Source: an uncultured Planctomycetaceae bacterium
GTDB taxonomy: Bacteria > Planctomycetota > Planctomycetia > Planctomycetales > Planctomycetaceae
Assembly: GCA_943787265.1 (NCBI GenBank)
Contig: CALSLT010000002.1
Location: 124,001-188,000 of the forward strand
Direction: 5' to 3'
Length of the DNA: 64,000 bases
The notes under the pieces: generated by a model
What the model saw: only the letters and a program-made list of their open reading frames with translations
Database searches by the model: none
Told to the model about the DNA's origin: nothing
Shown here: positions 1 to 7,936 of the stretch, piece by piece
Numbering within the stretch: position 1 is the first letter of the stretch
Layout: each line of letters starts with the position of its first letter
Translations under genes and position numbers: made by a program

Positions 1-851
1 TACTGATACTGATACGGCTTGCCGTCTCCGTAGCGGGCGACGAGTTCCGGATCCTCTTTGCTGACGTCGAGCGCGTCGAGCAGTTTATTAGAAGTCAGGA
101 CTCCGAAGGCGGCTTGATTGAATGCGTCCATCCCTTTGAGCAGCCCGCCGGAATCCGCTTTTCGCTTCAACTGATCAAGGCCACCGAGCAGCGACTGACG
201 GTCTTGCAACCGGTCGAGTGTCACGCCGTTGAGTTTGAGATTCGCAAGACCGTCGCTGTCCGGCTTGAACGGGGCGTATGCTGCACCCAGGAATCCTGGG
301 CCTCCGGGTTCTGACCAGGGAACGTGTCGTGTTTTATCAGCGAGAGCCATCGCTGGTGGGACGCTCGGCTGAGTCGGACCGAACAGTTTTGACATCACGG
401 GGCCAATTGCCGGGCGGCCGCCGATCGATGTGCTGTTTCGGCGATCCCATCCGCTGAAGCATTGAAACGCGTCGTGACCGCCAGCGCAGCCGACGATCGA
501 CCGAATGAAGACGAACTTTTCCGCAGCGGCAGCGATTTTCGGAAAACATTCGCCGATCTGAATTCCTGGCACGGACGTCGCGATCGGGTCAAAGTCGCCA
601 CGAATTTCCTGTGGAGCGTCCGTCTTGATCTCTCCCACATGTCCTGATGCGGAGGCCCGCCGCCCAGAAATATGTTGATCACAGCCTTGTGACGTCCACC
701 GGTTGGGCTCGCGGCTTCGGCTCAGGAGGAGGAGGTCTGGCAGTCCGAGACTGGCGGTGCCAGCCATCGAAAATCCACCGACTTTCAGAAAGCCGCGGCG
801 CGAAATTCCGTCACAATACGATTTCTGGCGAGGACCGAGGATGGTCAGCAT
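1..851 (-). CDS. DUF1501 family secreted protein, 3'-truncated by window edge, two frameshifts
   Basis: Reading leftward from ATG at 851-849, the protein begins with a twin-arginine signal (SRRGFLK) and reaches the DUF1501 motif VINIFLGGGPPHQDMW, then a stretch containing EIRGDFDPIA and GGHDAF. DUF1501 proteins are sulfatase-fold proteins typical of planctomycetes, usually exported by Tat; their reaction is not established. The frame is broken twice: an extra C at about 719-720 and a 5-base GAGAG at 630-634, where 3 or 6 bases would fit. The frames before and after the pair agree, so the two shifts compensate. The C-terminus lies beyond base 1. Family assignment is firm; whether the breaks are real is not. 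Confidence 0.82.
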   Translation of the reverse strand, partial: MLTILGPRQKSYCDGISRRGFLKVGGFSMAGTASLGLPDLLLLSRSREPNRWTSQGCDQHISGRRASASGHVGEIKTDAPQEIRGDFDPIATSVPGIQIGECFPKIAAAAEKFVFIRSIVGCAGGHDAFQCFSGWDRRNSTSIGGRPAIGPVMSKLFGPTQPSVPPAMALADKTRHVPWSEPGGPGFLGAAYAPFKPDSDGLANLKLNGVTLDRLQDRQSLLGGLDQLKRKADSGGLLKGMDAFNQAAFGVLTSNKLLDALDVSKEDPELVARYGDGKPYQYQ

Positions 852-1251
852 GGCAGGTCTCCGGAGGCGGGAACGAACGCTGAATACAAACATCGGCAGT
901 TGATTTCAACGTTCGTTGATCTGTTTGAAATTACCCGCGCCAGCCGGACCGGTCAACGGATGTCTGCCCGAACGCGGTGTATCCGCGACTGGGTTCTGCG
1001 GAATCATCAGAGTCGAAGGAATCGAAAAGCCGGGTAAGGTAGCCCGTTCGAACGGCTCAGTCGGTTCTGCTGTTGATTCTGACGGCTTTTCTCGTACAGA
1101 ACTGACTGGTAGCCTTTGACCGGCTAGCCTGAGCGACCGAAACTGACGTAACGGACGGCGGTTCATACAGAACGCCGATTACTCCGAGAGATTCCCGGCA
1201 GCATTAAGCTCGCCAGATTTGCACAGAAGCGAGCTGATTCAGGAGGACTTG
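852..1251. other. Intergenic region between divergent genes
   Basis: About 400 bases separate the divergent DUF1501 and acidic membrane protein genes. Both start codons face outward, so promoters for both should lie here. No convincing coding frame, long hairpin or repeat was seen. Confidence 0.5.
1241..1246 (+). promoter_or_regulatory. Shine-Dalgarno site deciding the start at 1252
   Basis: AGGAGG lies 5 bases before the ATG at 1252. It supports that start over an in-frame TTG at 1219. Confidence 0.75.
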
Positions 1252-2412
1252 ATGACTCATCGCCCCGCCGCCCCAACAGAACTGCAGACCGACGAACGGT
1301 CCGCGGGCGACGGTGACGATTCTATTGAGTTTGCCGAGTTCACAGGTGATGACGCTGAGTGGGAAAATGCATACGACGGTGTGGCCAGTTCGGCGGCGGC
1401 CGTCGAGTCACCCGAAGCCGAACCGCCGGCCTGGTTCAAAAGCCGTACTGTTGATGTCACCGAACCGGCTTCTTCCAAAGACGCTTCACACGGGATCGAC
1501 ACCTCTGAGCCGTCAGAGTCTGAAGGAGTCACGCCACGACAACGCAAGCGACGAAGGCGAGGCGCATCGGACAAACAGAGAAGGTCCAGGACTGGCGATC
1601 CACTGATCGAGACCGCTGATGAAGAACCACCACTCGATTGGAAGAAGGACTGGAAGAAGATCGCCCTCGCCTGGCTCATCAGCACCGCTTCGTGCGGCTA
1701 CGGCGTTTCGCTCATCTTTCACATGGTGATGCTGGCTGGGATGTCGGCCATCGTTTACACGAGCATGGATGACAACGTGTCGGTGGTGACGACCATCACC
1801 GATGCCGATGGGATGCCGATCGAGTTTACTGAGATCATGGACCTGACTGTTGAATCGGCTGGCAGCTCGGAGAATCAGCTTCCACAGCTCACGAAGATTC
1901 CGATCACGAATGCCGAGGCGGAGATCAGCAGCAGCCTGCTCGACAGCACGGCCAGCAACGCAGGAAACAACGGAGAAGGCGGCGACACTGACGAAGGCTT
2001 CGGCTTCATGTTCAGCATGCCTCAAGGTGGAAAGGTCGTCAGTAGAGGGAGCTTCAGCGCGTGGACAGTGCCTGAAGATCCGGAGCCTCGCAAAGACTAC
2101 ATGATTGTGATTCGGATCAAGCTGCCTGAGAAAACCAAGCTGTACCGAATCTCCGATCTGTCGGGCAAAGTCGAAGGCTCCGATTTTTACGAGCAGTACC
2201 TGCCGTTCGACCCGAACCGCAAAGACCTGGGGGCTCGTTCAGAACTCGGCGGGCAGATCGTCAAGCTGCGAACATCGTCTCGTTTGCGAGTGATCAAGAA
2301 TCATGTTCAGATCATGATTCCCGTCAAAGGCGGCGACACTCAAATCCGCGACACGATCCACATCAAGTCACGAATGCTGGACGAAGATCAGAAGCTCGAA
2401 ATCGAGTTTTGA
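1252..2412 (+). CDS. Acidic single-pass membrane protein of unknown function
   Basis: This 386-residue protein is not recognised. The first ~110 residues are acidic and low in complexity, followed by a basic patch (RQRKRRRRGASDKQRR). A hydrophobic segment around residues 145-175 (WLISTASCGYGVSLIFHMVM and following) looks like one membrane span. The ~210 residues after it would lie on the far side and hold a glycine/asparagine-rich stretch and a conserved-looking C-terminal part (GGQIVKLRTSSRLRVIKNHV). The layout of charged cytoplasmic tail, single span and exported domain suggests a cell-envelope protein. The start is set by AGGAGG at 1241. It stands alone between a divergent DUF1501 gene and pepA. 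Confidence 0.7.
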   Translation: MTHRPAAPTELQTDERSAGDGDDSIEFAEFTGDDAEWENAYDGVASSAAAVESPEAEPPAWFKSRTVDVTEPASSKDASHGIDTSEPSESEGVTPRQRKRRRRGASDKQRRSRTGDPLIETADEEPPLDWKKDWKKIALAWLISTASCGYGVSLIFHMVMLAGMSAIVYTSMDDNVSVVTTITDADGMPIEFTEIMDLTVESAGSSENQLPQLTKIPITNAEAEISSSLLDSTASNAGNNGEGGDTDEGFGFMFSMPQGGKVVSRGSFSAWTVPEDPEPRKDYMIVIRIKLPEKTKLYRISDLSGKVEGSDFYEQYLPFDPNRKDLGARSELGGQIVKLRTSSRLRVIKNHVQIMIPVKGGDTQIRDTIHIKSRMLDEDQKLEIEF

Positions 2413-2591
2413 TCCGAACTCGCAATTCTTAACGCCGAGTAAAATCGCTCTCGGCCACGCTTCTTTCTGTCGGCGCGGATTGACAATCCTCGATCAGCCG
2501 CCACGATTAAAAGCATGGAACCGGTCAGTCAAACGTTGCAGAGTGTGCATCGGCTGAGCGGGTTATGGATTTCTGGAAGCGGAGTTCACGG

Positions 2592-4088
2592 ATGGATATT
2601 TCAACAAGCAACGCTGCGTGGAAAGACGTCGAATGCAACTGGCTCGTCGTTGGGCTGACTGAGTCTCCCGATCTTGCCGGGCCGCTCGGCGAACTCGATA
2701 CCGCGTTAAGCGGGACGATCTCTCGACTCATCGAAGCGGGCGATCTTAAGGGCAAACTCGCCGAGCTGTTGCCACTGCACGACGCACCGGGAGTTGCGGC
2801 TGATCGCGTGCTTTTCATGGGGCTTGGCAAGTCCGACGAGCTGACTCGTGCCCGTTGCGAAAAAGCAGCGATGGCTGCGGTGCGAAAAGTGTCCTCGAAA
2901 GCTGACACTTCTGTCGCGATTTGCCTGGCTGGATCGGGCTTCGGTTCGGTCAGCAGTTCGGTTGCCGCCGAGATCACAGCGACCGCCATCATCGTCGGCT
3001 CGCAAGGGCAGGACTCACTGAAGGCTGAACCTGGACACTTCCCGCTGGCTGCCGCTTCAATCGTCGTTGCGGACGGCGACGCATCGGAAACGGCCGCGGC
3101 GGTTGAGCGAGGAACGATTCTCGGAGAATCCATCAACCTGACGCGAGACCTGGTGAATCTGCCGCCGCAAATGATCTACCCCGAATCGTTCGCCAAGCGT
3201 GCGCAGACCGTTGCGGCAGACTTCGGCCTGGATGTCGAAGTGCTGGTACAGTCGGATCTGGAAGCTGAGAAAATGGGGGCGTTGCTCGCCGTCTCGCAAG
3301 GCAGCAGCAGCAACCGAGGCCCCCGCGTCGTGGCAGTCAGTTATCAGGGAGCAGGCGAGGATGCTCCAACGCTGGCCATCGTTGGCAAAGGCGTCACTTT
3401 CGACAGTGGCGGGCTCTCGCTCAAAACGTCCGACGGCATGATCACGATGAAATCAGACATGGCAGGAGCTGCGACAGCGCTCGGAGCCGTCGCAGCCATC
3501 GCTCGGCTGAAGCTGCCGGTCAACGTTGTCGGCTACATGGGCCTTGTCGAAAACATGGTCAGCGGCACGTCGTACAAGCTCGGCGACATCCTGACCGCTC
3601 GCAACGGAGTGACGATCGAAGTTCAAAACACCGACGCCGAAGGCCGACTCGTGTTGGCCGACGTTCTGAACTACGCCGTCGACAAAGGTGCTGACAGAAT
3701 CGTCGACCTTGCTACTTTAACCGGAGCGTGCGTTGTCGCTTTGGGCGAAGAAGTTACCGGCGCGTTTTCCAACGATCAGGAATGGTGCGACACGATCACG
3801 AGTGCCGCCGCGACAGCCGGAGAGAATATCTGGCAGATGCCGATGTTTGATCACTTCGGCGACCTGCTGAAAAGCGACGTCGCCGACTGCCGAAATATCG
3901 GTGGCCGATGGGGCGGAGCGATCTCGGCAGCAAAGTTCCTGGAAAAATTTGTCGAAAAAACCCCGTGGGTCCACCTCGACATCGCCGGCCCGTCGTTCGC
4001 CTCAAGCAACTCATCCCACCGCGAAGGTGGCGCGACCGGCTGCATGGTAAGGACGCTTGTCGAAGCTGCGGCCTCGCTTGCTGAGTAG
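2592..4088 (+). CDS. pepA: Leucyl aminopeptidase (M17 family)
   Basis: A 498-residue cytosolic metallo-aminopeptidase that removes N-terminal residues from peptides. The catalytic half carries the M17 metal-binding motifs in order: VGKGVTFDSGGLSLK (Lys about 266, Asp about 271), KSDMAGA, and the family signature NTDAEGRLVLADVLNYA. The N-terminal half is the usual Rossmann-like M17 domain. Length is normal for the family (about 480-510). ATG 2592 is chosen because GGAG lies 7 bases upstream; an in-frame ATG at 2565 has no such site. It appears to be monocistronic and faces a lipoprotein gene across a terminator. Confidence 0.95.
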   Translation: MDISTSNAAWKDVECNWLVVGLTESPDLAGPLGELDTALSGTISRLIEAGDLKGKLAELLPLHDAPGVAADRVLFMGLGKSDELTRARCEKAAMAAVRKVSSKADTSVAICLAGSGFGSVSSSVAAEITATAIIVGSQGQDSLKAEPGHFPLAAASIVVADGDASETAAAVERGTILGESINLTRDLVNLPPQMIYPESFAKRAQTVAADFGLDVEVLVQSDLEAEKMGALLAVSQGSSSNRGPRVVAVSYQGAGEDAPTLAIVGKGVTFDSGGLSLKTSDGMITMKSDMAGAATALGAVAAIARLKLPVNVVGYMGLVENMVSGTSYKLGDILTARNGVTIEVQNTDAEGRLVLADVLNYAVDKGADRIVDLATLTGACVVALGEEVTGAFSNDQEWCDTITSAAATAGENIWQMPMFDHFGDLLKSDVADCRNIGGRWGGAISAAKFLEKFVEKTPWVHLDIAGPSFASSNSSHREGGATGCMVRTLVEAAASLAE

Positions 4089-4140
4089 CAGCCTGAGTGG
4101 CTCTCGGCCAAACAACATGTGCCTCATTCCAGGACGACGT

Positions 4141-4238
4141 GAATATCGAATATCCAACAAGGAATTTCGAAGGAAGAAGTGTGGCGGCGTCTTTGGCAGC
4201 CTGACACTTCAGATTTCGACATTCCTTGTTCGATATTC
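4141..4238. repeat. Long imperfect inverted repeat (GAATATCGAACAAGGAAT type)
   Basis: The left arm begins GAATATCGAATATCCAACAAG at 4141 (shown here to 20 bases: GAATATCGAATATCCAACAA) and runs to about 4181. The right arm at 4203-4238 reads back as GAATATCGAACAAGGAATGT and continues. The arms match over about 33 bases with one 7-base insertion and a few mismatches. It lies between the convergent ends of pepA and a lipoprotein gene. I recognise this sequence type from extragenic repeats of other bacteria from memory only. Confidence 0.8.
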
Positions 4239-4295
4239 TGCGGTTTGGTCCTGATTCGTGCACGGGCTTTGTCGAAGCACGGTCGCCCAAGAACG

Positions 4296-4339
4296 AAAAC
4301 CGGCCATCGCAGGAATTATCCCGCGATGGCCGGTTTTTT
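4296..4339. terminator. Bidirectional rho-independent terminator
   Basis: AAAACCGGCCATCGC and GCGATGGCCGGTTTT form a perfect stem of about 15 bp around a 12-base loop. Six T follow on the plus strand, and a T-run follows on the minus strand. It separates pepA (+) from the lipoprotein gene (-). Confidence 0.9.
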
Positions 4340-4377
4340 GTAACCGTCAAGCGTGCCGTATTCGCTTGGCGCGTCGC

Positions 4378-4809
4378 CTACTTCATGAAGAAGTCGCTTG
4401 GGCCTTTGATTGTGTAGTAAGGGTACTGCACGGTCGCTGGCGGCTGGTTCTGGTCCGGATAGGTCAGACCTTTCGGAGCGTTGTACTCCCAGGTGTGATG
4501 GTGCGTCGGTCGCCACGAATTGAAGCCGCGAGTCTGTGGGCAGACCGGGCAGCCATTGCCTTGCGGGCAGGTCGGGCAGTCAGCCGAGCTGAATTGATTC
4601 GGGTCGTGAGCCGGCCCGTCCCAATATTGCACTCCCGGCTTCGGTCCAGCGATTCGCATGTCCATGCCGGCATTGTGCGACGCCATCTGGTGCGGATTCT
4701 GTTGGAGCTGGCCGGGAGCCTGACCTCGAACGGTGCCCATGTTCTGGCTGCAGCCGACTGATGCCATCAGGAAGCCACTGCACGCAAGTAAAATGACGGA
4801 CTGTCTCAT
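4378..4809 (-). CDS. Small histidine/cysteine-rich lipoprotein, unknown function
   Basis: A 143-residue exported protein. The start at 4809 gives a clean lipoprotein signal peptide (MRQSVILLACSGFLMASVGC), so Cys20 should be lipidated. It is preceded by a purine-rich AGGGAAGGGA. The mature part is rich in Gln, Pro and His and contains a cysteine cluster (CPTCPQGNGCPVCPQTRG) that could bind metal or form disulfides. No known domain was recognised. Planctomycete genomes often encode short lipoproteins like this; a role in the envelope is inference. It is convergent with pepA and ends at the terminator at 4296-4339. Confidence 0.75.
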   Translation of the reverse strand: MRQSVILLACSGFLMASVGCSQNMGTVRGQAPGQLQQNPHQMASHNAGMDMRIAGPKPGVQYWDGPAHDPNQFSSADCPTCPQGNGCPVCPQTRGFNSWRPTHHHTWEYNAPKGLTYPDQNQPPATVQYPYYTIKGPSDFFMK

Positions 4810-5279
4810 TTGGAAATCCCTTCCCTGTCTCTGGAAACTCGCCCGACAGCAGACCTGCGTCGTGAGGCGTAGCAAAGTTGATTCGTGTTCTTGTGAGACC
4901 GCTCGATGATTAGCAAATCGCTTGTCGTTGTCTGACGGCAAAAGATCGACCGTCAGAACTCACCTTGCTGCTCAAAGGGACTTATCGACCATGTCGGCCG
5001 CGAAATTCGGAGAATCGATGCAAGGCGGACAACCGGATTAACCGCGAAAGTCCACCGATATTGCAGCTCCAACCCATTCTCAGTAAATTACCACTCGCCT
5101 TCCGGTCGAGCGGCGTACGAATGTGTCTGCCAGGTCGTAACTGCTTTTTACGAAATGGGATAGCACCCTCGAGGAGCACTCGCTGATCGGCGGTAGGTTT
5201 GGTCTGTGGTGTCTGCCACAGAGTCTTCGTCCTGGCTGAAATGATTGCCGGACGAGCACGAAATCAAGGGAGTGGCGCC
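4810..5279. other. Intergenic region between divergent genes
   Basis: About 470 bases between the lipoprotein gene and the isomerase-like gene. Short open frames exist on both strands, but none has a good start site or recognisable protein. Promoters for both genes must lie here; none could be placed with confidence. Confidence 0.45.
5266..5272 (+). promoter_or_regulatory. Shine-Dalgarno site deciding a GTG start
   Basis: AAGGGAG lies 7 bases before GTG 5280. It supports that start over upstream in-frame codons, whose translation does not look like the family. Confidence 0.75.
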
Positions 5280-6023
5280 GTGTTTATTGCTGCATCTTCT
5301 CGATGCTTCTCTGATCTCAAGTTTGAAGAAGCCTGCGAGAACATCGTCCATCTGGAATACGACCGGATCGACATCTGGCTCGACGAGTCCTCAAATCACC
5401 TGAAACCTTCTGAGGTTGCTGGTGATCCAGAGGGTTTCGTACACCGGTATCGTGATCTCAGCCGCCTGACCCCTGTCGCCTTTACCGTCGCCCACGACGT
5501 TGACACTGAGACCATGAAGGGCCTTTGTGCGACAGCCAAGCTGCTTCGAGTCACTCAGATTACGGTCCCATCCTCGCCGATTGGAACTCCGTTTAATTCC
5601 GAGATCGATCGGCTGAAACAGTTCGTCGCGATCGGAAACGAAGACGGAATCCGAATCTCGATTCACACCAAAGGCGGACAACTGACCGAGGACCCGCACA
5701 CAGCGGTTGAACTTTGCCAGTCGGTACGCGGCCTGGGACTGTCGCTCGACCCGAGCTATTACATATGCGGCGTACACAGCAACCAGTCTTGGGATCAGGT
5801 CTTCCCTTACGTCTACCATACGCTGTTACGAGACAGCACCGACAAGCAGATTCAGGTGCAGGTCGGCCTGGGTGAAGTCGACTATGCTCGGATCATGCAA
5901 CTGCTGGCTCGAGAAGATTACCACCGCGCGCTGTCGGTCGATTTTGACAGAGCGCAGATGGACGACGAAACGTTAGCTCTGGAAATGCGCAAGCTGCGAT
6001 TGCTGCTCGAAACGCTGTTGTAG
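5280..6023 (+). CDS. Sugar phosphate isomerase/epimerase-like TIM-barrel protein
   Basis: A 247-residue protein with the look of the xylose-isomerase-like TIM-barrel (AP endonuclease 2) superfamily. Strand-like segments recur at regular spacing (YDRIDIWL, PVAFTVAH, LLRVTQITVPS, GIRISIHTK, GLGLSLDPSYYICG, IQVQVGLGEVDYA, ALSVDFDRA). Acidic and histidine residues at strand ends (His in SIHTKGG, Asp in LDPSYY, Glu in GLGEVDY) could hold the metal. There is no signal peptide, so it should be cytosolic. It starts at GTG 5280. A small LigD-type phosphoesterase gene follows 53 bases downstream. The substrate cannot be told from sequence. Confidence 0.75.
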   Translation: MFIAASSRCFSDLKFEEACENIVHLEYDRIDIWLDESSNHLKPSEVAGDPEGFVHRYRDLSRLTPVAFTVAHDVDTETMKGLCATAKLLRVTQITVPSSPIGTPFNSEIDRLKQFVAIGNEDGIRISIHTKGGQLTEDPHTAVELCQSVRGLGLSLDPSYYICGVHSNQSWDQVFPYVYHTLLRDSTDKQIQVQVGLGEVDYARIMQLLAREDYHRALSVDFDRAQMDDETLALEMRKLRLLLETLL

Positions 6024-6076
6024 TCGGCGAACGAGCGGACTTATCCCACATCATCGCTTCGTGCGAGATATGAACG

Positions 6077-6448
6077 ATGCCGCAGTTCGTGCTGCTCGAA
6101 CATGACCACCCGGAGCTTCACTGGGATTTCATGCTCGAAAGCGGCGACGTGCTACTGACCTGGCGTCTTGACCGCATTCCTGCTGAAGGCTGCGAGTTCG
6201 ACGTGATCGGCTTGCCCGATCATCGTAAGGCATATCTCGACTACGAAGGTCCGGTCAGCGGCAACCGCGGATCGGTTGTCAGAATCGACCGCGGCGACTT
6301 CGAATTGCTTGAGGCGGTCGACGAATCCGTCGCGACATACGTGATGGGGACGCGGCTTCGCGGCACCGTCCGGCTCCAGAAAAAACCTTCGAACGGTTCA
6401 CCGGACGAGTCCATGTGGCGCATGATATGGCAGCCCGACTGTCCATAA
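6077..6448 (+). CDS. Stand-alone LigD-type 3'-phosphoesterase domain protein
   Basis: A 123-residue protein matching the N-terminal phosphoesterase domain of DNA ligase D. It has FVLLEHDHPELHWDFMLE near the start, then LLTWRLDRIP, and a second half with HRKAYLDYEGPVSGNRGSV and MWRMIW near the end. In full-length LigD this domain trims 3' phosphates and ribonucleotides at breaks for non-homologous end joining. Here the polymerase and ligase domains are absent, and no Ku or ligase gene is nearby. The gene lies between an isomerase-like gene and a ceramidase-like gene on the same strand. Activity is inferred from family membership. Confidence 0.82.
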   Translation: MPQFVLLEHDHPELHWDFMLESGDVLLTWRLDRIPAEGCEFDVIGLPDHRKAYLDYEGPVSGNRGSVVRIDRGDFELLEAVDESVATYVMGTRLRGTVRLQKKPSNGSPDESMWRMIWQPDCP

Positions 6449-6481
6449 CCGCTTCACCCCACTTTGCGTGGAGACTCCGAG

Positions 6482-7840
6482 ATGCGACGACTTGTTATCG
6501 CTGCGGCGCTGTTCCTTCTTGCCGGAATGTTCTCATCAACGAGCCAGGCAGAATTGAAACTGGCAACGTTTGACGTCGATGCCTCGCCACCAGTTGGAAC
6601 GGCTCTGGCTTATGATCCATCGATCGGAGTGCAAACTCCGCTAAGTTGTCGCGGCGTTGTTCTAGTCGGATTCGGCAAGCCGATTGTACTTTGTGCCGTG
6701 GATTGGATTGGAATCGGAACTGGCGGACAGGTCGTCTTTAAAGAAAGCCTCGCCAAAGCCGCTGGAACGACGCCAGATCGCGTCGCGGTTCACACGCTCC
6801 ACCAGCACGATGCGCCTCGCTGCGACTTTGCTGTGGAAGAGTTGCTTCGTGACGCTGGCCTTGAGAACGTCGGATTCGACGATGCCTTCGCCAGAGACGT
6901 TGTTCGTCGAGCGGCGGCCGCGATCAAAGCATCAGTCGCTAACGCAAAGCCGATCACACATCTCGGCCTTGGCGTCGGAACGGTGAAAGACGTCGCCTCG
7001 AACCGGCGAATTCTTGGAAAAGACGGCAAGGTAAAGTTTACTCGGTGGACGGCAACTCGCGACAAAAAGTTACGTGCGATGCCGGTCGGTACAATCGATT
7101 CACAATTGAAAATGGTTTCATTCTGGAACGGCGATAAGCCACTGGCCGCTCTGAGTTACTACGCCTGCCATCCACAAAGTTACTACCGGACCGGCATGGC
7201 GAGCCCCGACTTTCCGGGCCTCGCCAGAAACTCGCGACAGACTGCGACGAAGGTTCCGCACATCCATTTCAACGGAGCCGGGGGCAACATCGGAGCTGGG
7301 AAGTGGAACGACGGTTCGAAAGAAAATCGTCAGGTACTCGCCGACAAAGTCGCCGCCGGCATGGCGGATGCCTGGAACGCGACGAAGAAATCGCCCATCG
7401 CCGCGTCCGACGTTGCATGGTCGACGGCACCAGTTTCTTTGCCGGTCGCGTCTCACCTGGATGAGTCGACCCTGTTGAAAACTCTCCAGAACAAAGATGC
7501 GAAGCCAGCGGAGCGGTGGTTTGCGGGCAAACATTTACTCTGGTTGCGTCGCTGCAGGAATCAGGAAACGATCGACATTTCGTGCCTCACGTTGAGGAAT
7601 TCAAGACTCCTGCACATGCCTGGCGAACTGTTCGTTGAGTACCAGCTTGCCGCCCAGAAACTTCGTCCGGAACTTTTCGTCGCGATGGCTGCTTACGGTG
7701 ACTACTCGCCTGGCTACATCGGGACGGAAATCGCCTACAGCCAGGGTGGCTACGAATCGAGCGAGCGAGCTTCTCGCGTCGCCCCTGAAGTGGAAGGCGT
7801 CCTGATGGGGGCTGTCAAAACTCTGTTAAACAAACGATGA
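6482..7840 (+). CDS. Secreted ceramidase-like (neutral/alkaline ceramidase N-terminal fold) protein
   Basis: A 452-residue secreted protein. The signal peptide MRRLVIAAALFLLAG ends near a SQA-type cleavage site at residues 22-26. The mature part resembles the neutral/alkaline non-lysosomal ceramidase fold: an opening strand (LATFDVDASPPVGT), a histidine motif (HTLHQHDAP) of the kind that binds Zn, later YYACHPQSYY and HIHFNGAGGNIG, and a C-terminal MPGELFVEYQ. These positions match metal and substrate residues of the family, but true ceramidase activity is unlikely to be the only possibility. Planctomycetes carry many such proteins with no tested substrate. The start at 6482 is supported by GGAG about 8 bases upstream. 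Confidence 0.72.
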   Translation: MRRLVIAAALFLLAGMFSSTSQAELKLATFDVDASPPVGTALAYDPSIGVQTPLSCRGVVLVGFGKPIVLCAVDWIGIGTGGQVVFKESLAKAAGTTPDRVAVHTLHQHDAPRCDFAVEELLRDAGLENVGFDDAFARDVVRRAAAAIKASVANAKPITHLGLGVGTVKDVASNRRILGKDGKVKFTRWTATRDKKLRAMPVGTIDSQLKMVSFWNGDKPLAALSYYACHPQSYYRTGMASPDFPGLARNSRQTATKVPHIHFNGAGGNIGAGKWNDGSKENRQVLADKVAAGMADAWNATKKSPIAASDVAWSTAPVSLPVASHLDESTLLKTLQNKDAKPAERWFAGKHLLWLRRCRNQETIDISCLTLRNSRLLHMPGELFVEYQLAAQKLRPELFVAMAAYGDYSPGYIGTEIAYSQGGYESSERASRVAPEVEGVLMGAVKTLLNKR

Positions 7841-7936
7841 GTCTCGTTCGTAGCAGAACTCGCGTCAGGATAGAAATCGCGTTACCGTTCAAACACGAGT
7901 CGATTCCTGAAAACGCCACGGAACGATGGCTATTTC

